11,098 bases of DNA, taken from the NCBI GenBank assembly GCA_015163825.1, contig JAAOIL010000049.1, positions 1 to 11,098 of the forward strand, read 5' to 3'. The stretch is from Alphaproteobacteria bacterium. Lineage in GTDB: Bacteria; Pseudomonadota; Alphaproteobacteria; RS24. The notes beneath the pieces were generated by a model. It was given only the letters and a program-made list of their open reading frames with translations, did not search any database and was not told where the DNA came from. This document shows positions 1 through 5,462 of this stretch, one piece after another; position 1 is the first letter of the stretch, and the number at the start of each line of letters is the position of its first letter. The translations under genes were made by a program, and so were the position numbers.

Positions 1-631
1 CACCATCAACAAATAATCTATCCATTGCAGGGGTGAGCCATAATTGCGGTGTCAGTTCATTTAATATCTCTAGGCCGCGCACCGCATCGCCATCAAGGGT
101 CAGGCGGCGACCGCTCTGACTCCCGCTCTGGCTCCCGCCTCGGTCAACGCTCCGACTGGCATTTTGTCCCGCATTATAATTAACCACCAAGCGTGATGGT
201 ATCGCATCAGTAATAATATCTGCCAATACTTGCCAACTGCCAATACACGTCTCTTGATTATAAATTTTTTGATTATGCGCCTCATTATATTCAGGGGTAT
301 GCACAAGCGCTTCAAATGTGGCGCCGCGCAAACCACGCCCCGCCCCCAAACCACCCGATAACATAGACACCGATTCAAGCAGATTGGTTTTGCCAATTCC
401 ATTAACACCTGTGATGACCACAACGCGTCCATCGCAATCAATATCTGCCGCCGCATGATTGCGAAAATCACGCAAACATAAGCGTTTTATATGCGCCCTA
501 GCCCCAACAGAAGTAGAGTCGGAATCGGGTGTGGGTGTGGGTGTGCCGATACAATCATCGGCAGCATAAGAGGGAGAAAGAGCCTGTGAAAGGTTTGGAG
601 AAAGATTAGGTGCCATTTTTGTTGCCGCCAT
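1..631 (-). CDS. recF: RecF, DNA replication/repair ATPase (C-terminus beyond window)
   Basis: RecF is an SMC-like ABC ATPase that binds gapped DNA with RecO/RecR and helps load RecA. The frame stays open from ATG 631 to the window edge (210 codons). The family's start region HIKRLCLRDFRNH lies at residues 47-59, the Walker A GVNGIGKT at 75-82 (386-409), followed by NLLESVSMLS, and the conserved WLTPAMDRLFVDG is at the edge. RecF normally begins almost directly at the first of these motifs, so there are about 46 extra N-terminal residues including PTPTP. No ATG, GTG or TTG in frame lies nearer the core; ATG 616 is the only other ATG candidate. A Gly/Ser/Gln insertion (GSQSGSQSGRR) appears before LTLDGDAVRG. 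The gene starts 15 nt after the dnaN stop on the same strand, so it is probably co-transcribed. The identification is secure; the exact start is not. Confidence 0.93.
   Translation of the reverse strand, partial: MAATKMAPNLSPNLSQALSPSYAADDCIGTPTPTPDSDSTSVGARAHIKRLCLRDFRNHAAADIDCDGRVVVITGVNGIGKTNLLESVSMLSGGLGAGRGLRGATFEALVHTPEYNEAHNQKIYNQETCIGSWQVLADIITDAIPSRLVVNYNAGQNASRSVDRGGSQSGSQSGRRLTLDGDAVRGLEILNELTPQLWLTPAMDRLFVDG
113..136 (-). repeat. 12-bp tandem duplication inside recF
   Basis: Two adjacent 12-bp units, gctctgactccc and gctctggctccc on the plus strand, differ by one base. They encode the in-frame GSQSGSQS insertion of RecF. Confidence 0.8.
527..544 (-). repeat. 6-bp tandem repeat (3 copies) in recF N-terminal extension
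   Basis: Three perfect copies of gggtgt on the plus strand encode the TPTPTP stretch in the extra N-terminal segment of RecF. The frame is preserved by any whole-unit change. Confidence 0.85.
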
Positions 632-646
632 CAGCGCCCAGTGCCT

Positions 647-1765
647 TTACACACGCATCGGCATCAACACATAGAGTGCATCGCCATCTTCTTCATCACG
701 AATAAGGGTCGGGGACGTGCTATCACCCATTTCAAAAACAGCCGTTGTGCCGTCTATCTGTTTGGTGATGTCGGTGAGATATTGCCCATTAAATCCAACC
801 TCTAATGCCTTACCCTTATAAGCGACACTTATTTCGTCATTGGCATTGCCACTGGTCGGGCTGGAAACAGATAATTTTAACTTATCATCTTGTAGGTTAA
901 GTTTGACAGCGCGCGTCTTCTCCCCCGATACGGCTGAAACGCGTTCTACACATTGCGTAAAGGCTTTGGCATCAACACTCAATATCTTATCATTGCCAAC
1001 AGGGATAACGCGTTTGTAATCAGGATATTTGCCATCAACCAATTTAGACATAAGCGTAATATGTGGCATTGTGAAAACAATCTGCACATCCGATATGCTG
1101 ATTGAGACTTCATCTTCTTTATCATCTAGCACTTTAAGCACTTCGCCAACCGTTTTGCGGGGCACAATAATCGGCGGCATATCAGCCGCCCCTTCTGGGC
1201 GCACCATTTGTAATTGCGCCAGCCTATGCCCATCGGTTGCCACGGCGCGTAATAAATCTGCCCCCTCTTCCTCACATATATGGAGATAGACACCATTGAG
1301 ATAATAACGCGTTTCTTCTGTAGAAATGGCAAATTGCGCCTTGCGTAATAGACGGCTTAAATCTTGCGCCTGTAAAGAAAAAGCGGTGGAACTTTTATCC
1401 TGCTTCATTTGTGGGAAATCATCTTGCGGCAAGGTCTGTAGTAAAAATACCGAAGTGCCAGAGAATAATTGCAATTCATCTGAGCCTGTTTCTTGCGATA
1501 ATTCTAGCTGCGCCCCATCAGGGAGTTTGCTGACAATATCGTGCAAGCGCTGCGCCGATGCCGTGAGCCCCCCCGCTGTGGTGACTTGTGCTTCTAATGT
1601 TTCTTTGATTTCAAGTTCTAAATCTGTGGCGACCACCGTTAAAGTGGAGCCCTCACACACCAGTAAGATATTTGATAATATCGGAATAGTATTACGCCGT
1701 TCCACCACGCTTTGCACATGGCTTAAAGCCCGCATAAAGACATCTTTTTCAATAATCGCTTTCAT
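647..1765 (-). CDS. dnaN: DNA polymerase III subunit beta (sliding clamp)
   Basis: This is the ring-shaped processivity clamp that tethers polymerase III and also serves repair polymerases and regulatory inactivation of DnaA. The 372 residues match the usual family length. The N-terminus MKAIIEKDVFMRALSHVQ followed by VVERRNTIPILSNILL is typical of alphaproteobacterial clamps. Further signatures are LVDGKYPDYKRVIP near residue 240 and a C-terminal LYVLMPMRV, which contributes to the clamp-binding pocket. No frame damage is visible and no low-complexity insert interrupts the three clamp domains. It lies between dnaA (125-nt gap) and recF (15-nt gap) on the same strand. The Shine-Dalgarno is weak (GGGATGA just before the start), but start placement agrees with the family. 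Confidence 0.97.
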   Translation of the reverse strand: MKAIIEKDVFMRALSHVQSVVERRNTIPILSNILLVCEGSTLTVVATDLELEIKETLEAQVTTAGGLTASAQRLHDIVSKLPDGAQLELSQETGSDELQLFSGTSVFLLQTLPQDDFPQMKQDKSSTAFSLQAQDLSRLLRKAQFAISTEETRYYLNGVYLHICEEEGADLLRAVATDGHRLAQLQMVRPEGAADMPPIIVPRKTVGEVLKVLDDKEDEVSISISDVQIVFTMPHITLMSKLVDGKYPDYKRVIPVGNDKILSVDAKAFTQCVERVSAVSGEKTRAVKLNLQDDKLKLSVSSPTSGNANDEISVAYKGKALEVGFNGQYLTDITKQIDGTTAVFEMGDSTSPTLIRDEEDGDALYVLMPMRV

Positions 1766-1767
1766 TT

Positions 1768-1824
1768 TTTCATCCCAGTTTCATCCCGCTTTTTGGCGAA
1801 TCCCCCTTTTGGCAAATCCTCCCC
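1768..1824 (-). repeat. Two tandem duplications in the dnaN leader
   Basis: TTTCATCCC occurs at 1768-1776 and again at 1779-1787 (11-bp period). Directly beside it, a 16-17-bp unit of the form TTTTGGCRAATCC(T)CCC occurs at 1791-1806 and 1807-1823. Both pairs lie in the untranslated leader between the proposed dnaN promoter and its start codon, and would place four G-rich segments in that leader. Confidence 0.7.
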
Positions 1825-1837
1825 GAATCATCACTTG

Positions 1838-1872
1838 ACTATACTATAGCAGGAACCGCCAAAGCAAGTAAA
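1838..1872 (-). promoter_or_regulatory. Candidate dnaN(-recF) promoter
   Basis: On the minus strand TTTACT (1867-1872) is followed after 18 bp by TATAGT (1843-1848). A second overlapping choice is TTGCTT (1862-1867), 18 bp, TATAGT (1838-1843). Both lie in the 125-bp dnaA-dnaN gap and would give a leader of roughly 65 nt. The call rests on similarity to sigma-70 elements only. Confidence 0.4.
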
Positions 1873-1890
1873 ACTCGTCTGCCAATAGAC

Positions 1891-3900
1891 CTAATGTATA
1901 AGCATTTTGGCGAGTAAATCTACTTCCTCATCAAGAGTGGGATCTGTTTCACGCAACTCTTTGATACGCCGCACCGCATGGATAACCGTGGAATGATCGC
2001 GATTGCCAAATTTACGCCCAATCTCAGGGAAGGAACGCGGCGTCAGCTCTTTCGTTAGATACATAGCGATTTGGCGAGGACGCGCCACAACACGAGTCCG
2101 ACGCGCCGACACCATATCAGCAATGTGGATTCTATAATAATCTGCCACACGGCGCTGAATTTCATCAATAGAAACACGCCGTTCTGCGGCGCGTAATAAA
2201 TCACGCAACACATCAAGCACCATATCGTGATTAATCACCTCGCCACTAAAAGTGGCATAAGTCACAACCCGATTTAAGGCACCCTCTAGCTCGCGCACAT
2301 TGCTGGTTATGCGTTGTGCTAAAAATGTCAAAACCTCACGCGGGATATGGGTTTTGCGACCCTGCACCGTAAAATTATCCGCTTTGGCTTGCAAGATATT
2401 AAGGCGCAACTCATAATCGGTCGGGCGGATATCAACCACCATACCACCGCCCAAACGAGACCTTATGCGCTCATCTATACCCTTCAACTCATTCGGGGCA
2501 CGATCCGAAGTAATAATCACGGGGCGGTTATGGTCTAGTAAGGTATTGAAAGTATGGAAAAATTCCTCTTGGGTTGATTTTTTATCGGCAATGAACTGGA
2601 TATCATCAACCATCAAAACATCAACTTCACGGAATTGCTGCTTGAACGCAATCGTATCCTTAAACCGCAAAGCACGAATGAACTGATACATAAACTTCTC
2701 AGCCGATAAATAAAGCACCTTAAAATCAGGGTTTTTGCGTTTAATATCCCACGCCACAGCATGCATCAAATGCGTCTTGCCCAAACCAACCCCGCCATAA
2801 AGAAAAAATGGATTAAAATTCTGGTCGCTATATTTTTCACCCTTATCTTTATTAGAATCCTCGCCATCCCCCCTATCGCTATCCGCCACAATAATTTGTG
2901 CCAAACGTTTGGCATTGGCACAAGCCAACTCATTTGAAGCGCCTGTCACGAAATTCTCAAATGTGGAGTGCTTGTTAAGCGGGGCGCCCGCCGCCTCATG
3001 TGCCGCCCCTCCTGCCAGTGTCGCTTGCCGCGCTTGCTCTGATAACAAATCGGGGCGGCCACCAACATTACGCCCCAAAGCCCGCGCCGGCATAACTTTT
3101 TGAATGCGTATGGTCGGCTTTCTATCTGGGGGTGTCCAATCCGTTTGTTTGCGCATCGCAATACGCCGCACATGCGAATTCTCCGCCCGCCAATGCCCCA
3201 AAAGACGCTTTAGGTAATTCGCCTCTATCCACTCTTGTATAAAATGTTCAGGCACCTCAAGCGTCAGGCGACCGCGTGTGAAATAATGCACCCGTAAATG
3301 CTTAAACCAACTATTGAAAGTGCTATCACCCAACTCCCCCCGCATACGAGAGCGCACCCGCAACCACTGCTCATCAAATTCTGCCCGTATTTCTGGACTT
3401 AATTCGGGAGACGCTTTCGGGGCATTTCTTTTAGCAGGCTTTGAAGTGGGTTTTGAAGTGGATTTTGCAGCAGATTTTTGGGCAGGTTTTTGCGACAATT
3501 TTAGGGGCGATTTTTGGGCAGATTTTTGGGCAGGTTTTTGCGACGATTTTACGATAGGGTTAAGAGTGGATTTTACGATAGGGTTAAGAGTGGATTTTAC
3601 CGCAGAAACCTTTTTTGAAGCGGGTTTAAGAGCAGATTTAGGAGTAGGTTTAGAAGCGGATTTAAGAGCAGATTTAGGAGTAGATTTAGGAATAAATTTA
3701 GGAGTAGATTTGGCGACAGATTTAGAATTAGATTTAAGATTAGGCTTAGGTTTAAGCTGAGAAGCGGGCTTGGAAGCCGATTTTGCAACAGATTTTGAAG
3801 CAAATTTAGAAGCCGCCGCCTTTTTATCCTTACCTCCAGAATTGGAATCAGAATTAGCATTAGAACCAAAATTGCCGCGCGTGTTCTCACCATCAACCAT
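1891..3900 (-). CDS. dnaA: Chromosomal replication initiator DnaA with long repetitive basic N-terminal tail
   Basis: DnaA binds origin DNA, oligomerises with ATP and opens the duplex. The conserved part starts near residue 172: domain I (FDEQWLRVRSRM to about 245), a short linker, and AAA+ domain III with Walker A GGVGLGKTH (369-377), Walker B VLMVDDIQF (428-436), sensor I IITSD (462-466), arginine-finger region DERIRSRL and sensor II NVRELEG (534-540). Domain IV follows, with DHSTVIHAVRRI at 635-646. All expected motifs are intact. Two oddities stand out. Residues 1-170 are an extra tail with 35 lysines and almost no acidic residues between 24 and 162, mostly arranged as xxxK tetrapeptides. 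In addition, about 18 charged residues (near 340-358) are inserted just before NFNPFFLYGG. At 669 residues it is far longer than the usual 450-520. GGGAGG lies 9 nt before ATG 3900, and the next in-frame Met is inside domain I (residue 186), so the tail is very probably translated. Confidence 0.97.
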   Translation of the reverse strand: MVDGENTRGNFGSNANSDSNSGGKDKKAAASKFASKSVAKSASKPASQLKPKPNLKSNSKSVAKSTPKFIPKSTPKSALKSASKPTPKSALKPASKKVSAVKSTLNPIVKSTLNPIVKSSQKPAQKSAQKSPLKLSQKPAQKSAAKSTSKPTSKPAKRNAPKASPELSPEIRAEFDEQWLRVRSRMRGELGDSTFNSWFKHLRVHYFTRGRLTLEVPEHFIQEWIEANYLKRLLGHWRAENSHVRRIAMRKQTDWTPPDRKPTIRIQKVMPARALGRNVGGRPDLLSEQARQATLAGGAAHEAAGAPLNKHSTFENFVTGASNELACANAKRLAQIIVADSDRGDGEDSNKDKGEKYSDQNFNPFFLYGGVGLGKTHLMHAVAWDIKRKNPDFKVLYLSAEKFMYQFIRALRFKDTIAFKQQFREVDVLMVDDIQFIADKKSTQEEFFHTFNTLLDHNRPVIITSDRAPNELKGIDERIRSRLGGGMVVDIRPTDYELRLNILQAKADNFTVQGRKTHIPREVLTFLAQRITSNVRELEGALNRVVTYATFSGEVINHDMVLDVLRDLLRAAERRVSIDEIQRRVADYYRIHIADMVSARRTRVVARPRQIAMYLTKELTPRSFPEIGRKFGNRDHSTVIHAVRRIKELRETDPTLDEEVDLLAKMLIH
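3430..3816 (-). repeat. 12-bp-periodic array encoding xxxK tetrapeptides in DnaA
   Basis: Residues 29-157 of DnaA read as consecutive four-residue units ending in Lys, such as FASK SVAK SASK, STPK SALK SASK and SSQK PAQK SAQK. Lysines fall at every fourth position from 32 to 96 and again from 118 to 154, with one phase shift between 97 and 110. Higher-order copies are visible. A near-perfect 36-bp duplication is at 3620-3655/3656-3691. A perfect 24-bp duplication is at 3545-3568/3569-3592, encoding STLNPIVK twice, with a partial third copy to 3600. Confidence 0.93.
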
Positions 3901-4487
3901 TATTCCCGTCCTCCCTTAATGCCGGCCCCGCACCAAACTAGAATGGATTGGGATGGATGTGGTTGCACCCATATGATTCAATTTTTAAATACATTGATAA
4001 ATATTATTTTACTTTATTTTATTTCGTTTGGTCTTTTCTTAATTCGTGTTTTATAATTCTATCTTTACTTTTTTGCTTTCAATCTTGCTAGTCTTGTTTT
4101 CAATTTTATCAATCTTTTTTGTATTCATCTTTTTTCTTATCAATCTTTTTTATTAATATTCACCAGAGTCTATTTTAATAAATTATTTTAGCAAAAATAT
4201 CTTGGCTCTTTTTTAATCTCGTCTTTATTATTGCCCCTCTTTTATCTTATCATCATGACCTGCAGTATATTCATTTTTTCAGCCACGTATATTTTTTTAT
4301 TTCGCTAATTAGAGAAATTATTTCTTGACTCTTTCGCTACTCCATAATTTCCACCTTATCGTTTCTATTTTGTCTCTTTCACCGCCCAATCTTTTTTATT
4401 TTTGAAGTCCCTATTTCTGAAGTCCCCTATTTTTGAAGTCCCTATTTCTGAATCCCCTATTTTTGAAGTCCCCTATTTCTGAATCCG
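3901..4487. promoter_or_regulatory. Gene-free A+T-rich region upstream of dnaA; candidate dnaA control region or origin
   Basis: No convincing gene lies in these 587 bp. G+C is about 25% by hand count over 3961-4380, against clearly higher values in the flanking genes. The plus strand is pyrimidine-rich (about three quarters over 4021-4140). TTATCAATCTTTTTT occurs twice, at 4106-4120 and 4137-4151, and a shorter CAATCTTTTTT recurs at 4387-4397. Five GANTC sites (3975, 4166, 4327, 4450, 4481) lie here, with a sixth at 4496 just beyond. The last 91 bp belong to a tandem array. No 9-mer with zero or one mismatch to TTATCCACA was found, so origin function is a guess from position and composition. 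No strong dnaA promoter is evident; TTGAAA-15-TAGAAT on the minus strand, upstream of about 4050, is a weak possibility. Confidence 0.4.
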
Positions 4488-4501
4488 CTATTTTTGAATC
4501 C
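4397..4501. repeat. Seven-copy 15/16-bp tandem array at the rhodanese 3' end
   Basis: The units alternate between TATTTTTGAAGTCCC(C) and TATTTCTGAA(G)TCCCC: 4397-4411, 4412-4427, 4428-4442, 4443-4457, 4458-4473, 4474-4488 and 4489-4501. A 31-bp dimer is the higher-order period. The last unit is the end of the rhodanese coding sequence (WIQK plus TAG read in reverse), so the array appears to have grown from the gene's terminus into the dnaA upstream region. Confidence 0.92.
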
Positions 4502-4943
4502 AAGGACAGCCTGCAGATTTCCACCCATTCATTTGACCACGATGATTGTGTGCATCAATATCGCCTTCAAATCCTCCTACCACATTATAACATTGGGCAA
4601 ACCCTGCCTGTGTCATAGCCACCGCCGCCGCCAGGCTGCGCGCGCCCGAACGGCATAAGAAAAAAAGCGGCACAGATTTATCTGCCACCGCCGCACTGAC
4701 TTCTTCTACAAAGCCTTGATTTTCTTGCATTGTTGGGAAGTTTTGCCATTCTGCCATAATAAGAGTGCCCTGTGCTTGCGCCATATCTGCGGTGCCGACA
4801 AAAGCCCATTCGGGGCGGGTGCGCACATCAACCAGATGACATTGTGCTTGTGCGCATAATGTCTGCCAGCATATTGCGGGGGATACATGACCTGCGAATG
4901 TATTATCCTCTTCGGGCATCTTTAATGTTTCTATGTGCGGCAT
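4488..4943 (-). CDS. Single-domain rhodanese-like sulfurtransferase
   Basis: The protein has 151 residues and one rhodanese domain. The active-site loop is CRSGARS, with catalytic Cys97 preceded by the beta-strand PLFFL. Other family features are LVDVRTRPEWAFVG (37-50), the strand-turn NVVGGFEGD (120-128) and a C-terminal NGWKSAGCPW. Such proteins move sulfane sulfur through a persulfide on the loop cysteine; the physiological acceptor cannot be read from sequence. There is no signal peptide, so it is probably cytoplasmic. AGGA lies about 6 nt before ATG 4943. It lies between rpsT and dnaA on the same strand but has its own candidate promoter. The final codons and TAG stop are one unit of a tandem array. 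Confidence 0.9.
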   Translation of the reverse strand: MPHIETLKMPEEDNTFAGHVSPAICWQTLCAQAQCHLVDVRTRPEWAFVGTADMAQAQGTLIMAEWQNFPTMQENQGFVEEVSAAVADKSVPLFFLCRSGARSLAAAVAMTQAGFAQCYNVVGGFEGDIDAHNHRGQMNGWKSAGCPWIQK

Positions 4944-4989
4944 TTATAATCCTGTATATTTTTTGCAAAGAGTAGGTTCGTCTGGGAAG

Positions 4990-5018
4990 ATGATACAAAT
5001 ATAAAAACTTTTGCGCAA
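4990..5018 (-). promoter_or_regulatory. Candidate promoter for the rhodanese gene
   Basis: Minus-strand TTGCGC (5013-5018), a 17-bp spacer and TATCAT (4990-4995). The -10 matches 5 of 6 consensus bases but the -35 only 3 of 6. It would give a leader of about 40 nt. Confidence 0.35.
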
Positions 5019-5074
5019 GTAAATGAAACAAGAACATGCAAAATAAATATGTGATTTGGAAAGATTTCTAGAAA

Positions 5075-5140
5075 ATTAGAACAAACATTAGAACAAACAT
5101 TAGAACAAAAAAATTAGAATAAAAATTAGAATAAAAATTA
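5075..5140. repeat. 12-bp tandem array abutting the rpsT stop codon
   Basis: Three attagaacaaa(c/a) units lie at 5075-5086, 5087-5098 and 5099-5110. After a 2-nt slip, two attagaataaaa units follow (5113-5124, 5125-5136), then a partial atta that contains the rpsT stop. Read in the rpsT direction each unit includes TAA, and the first units stay in frame with the gene. No stem-loop terminator is visible downstream of rpsT. Confidence 0.9.
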
Positions 5141-5398
5141 AAGCGCACTAATACGTTTTGATAGGCGTGATATTTTACGCGATGCGGTGCGGTGATGAAG
5201 AAGTCCTTTTTGCCCTGCCCGTGCGATAAGGGGTTGCGCGGCACGAAAGGCTGCCATTGCGGCTTCTTTATTGCCGTCAGCGATGGCTTCTTCTACGGAG
5301 CGCACTTGGCCACGCATATGCGAGCGCCTATCTTTATTTAGGATTGTGCGTTTTGCGATTTTTCGCACCATTTTTTTAGCGGAGCTCGTATTAGCCAT
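5138..5398 (-). CDS. rpsT: 30S ribosomal protein S20
   Basis: S20 is a primary binder of 16S rRNA during small-subunit assembly. The 86-residue length and the N-terminus MANTSSAKKMVRKIAKRT match the family, as do the alanine-rich helix EAAMAAFRAAQPLIARAGQK and the basic end HHRTASRKISRLSKRI. It is rich in Lys/Arg as expected. AGAGGA lies 4 nt before the ATG and there is a good sigma-70-type promoter just upstream. rpsT beside dnaA is a common alphaproteobacterial arrangement. No anomaly is seen in the coding region. Confidence 0.98.
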   Translation of the reverse strand: MANTSSAKKMVRKIAKRTILNKDRRSHMRGQVRSVEEAIADGNKEAAMAAFRAAQPLIARAGQKGLLHHRTASRKISRLSKRISAL

Positions 5399-5433
5399 AT
5401 TATCCTCTTATTGGTTTATCGGTTATTTGTGCG

Positions 5434-5462
5434 TATATATCGGCTCGTCTCCCCAAAGTCAA
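5434..5462 (-). promoter_or_regulatory. rpsT promoter
   Basis: Minus-strand TTGACT (5457-5462), exactly 17 bp, then TATATA (5434-5439). These are close to sigma-70 consensus with optimal spacing, giving a leader of about 25-30 nt that contains AGAGGA. The -35 overlaps the TGA stop of the upstream gene. This is the best promoter match I found in the window. Confidence 0.65.

Noticed and set aside
100..471. Minus-strand open frame of 123 codons inside recF
   Set aside because: It is out of frame with the RecF reading that carries Walker A and the conserved WLTPAMDRLF motif, and has no recognisable protein features.
3314..3760. Plus-strand frame of 148 codons rich in G, L, D and F opposite the DnaA tail
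   Set aside because: It is the antisense reading of the 12-bp repeat array, kept open by periodicity; there is no ribosome-binding site and no independent support.
4051..4128. 25-codon Lys/Ile-rich minus-strand frame in the dnaA upstream region
   Set aside because: The purine-rich strand naturally reads as Lys, Glu and Ile codons. It is short, has no clear Shine-Dalgarno and shows no relation to a known peptide.
3901..4487. Canonical DnaA boxes and CtrA sites
   Set aside because: The best DnaA-like 9-mers (such as TTATCATCA at 4247-4255) have two or more mismatches. The best CtrA-like match, TTAA-N7-TTTA at 4039-4053, is imperfect and expected by chance in such A+T-rich DNA.
4433..4618. Plus-strand frame starting in the tandem array and running into the rhodanese gene
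   Set aside because: Its first half is the repeat and its second half is antisense to a conserved rhodanese domain.
4397..5140. CRISPR array
   Set aside because: The repeats are directly adjacent with no unique spacers, the units are 12-16 bp, and no cas gene is present.
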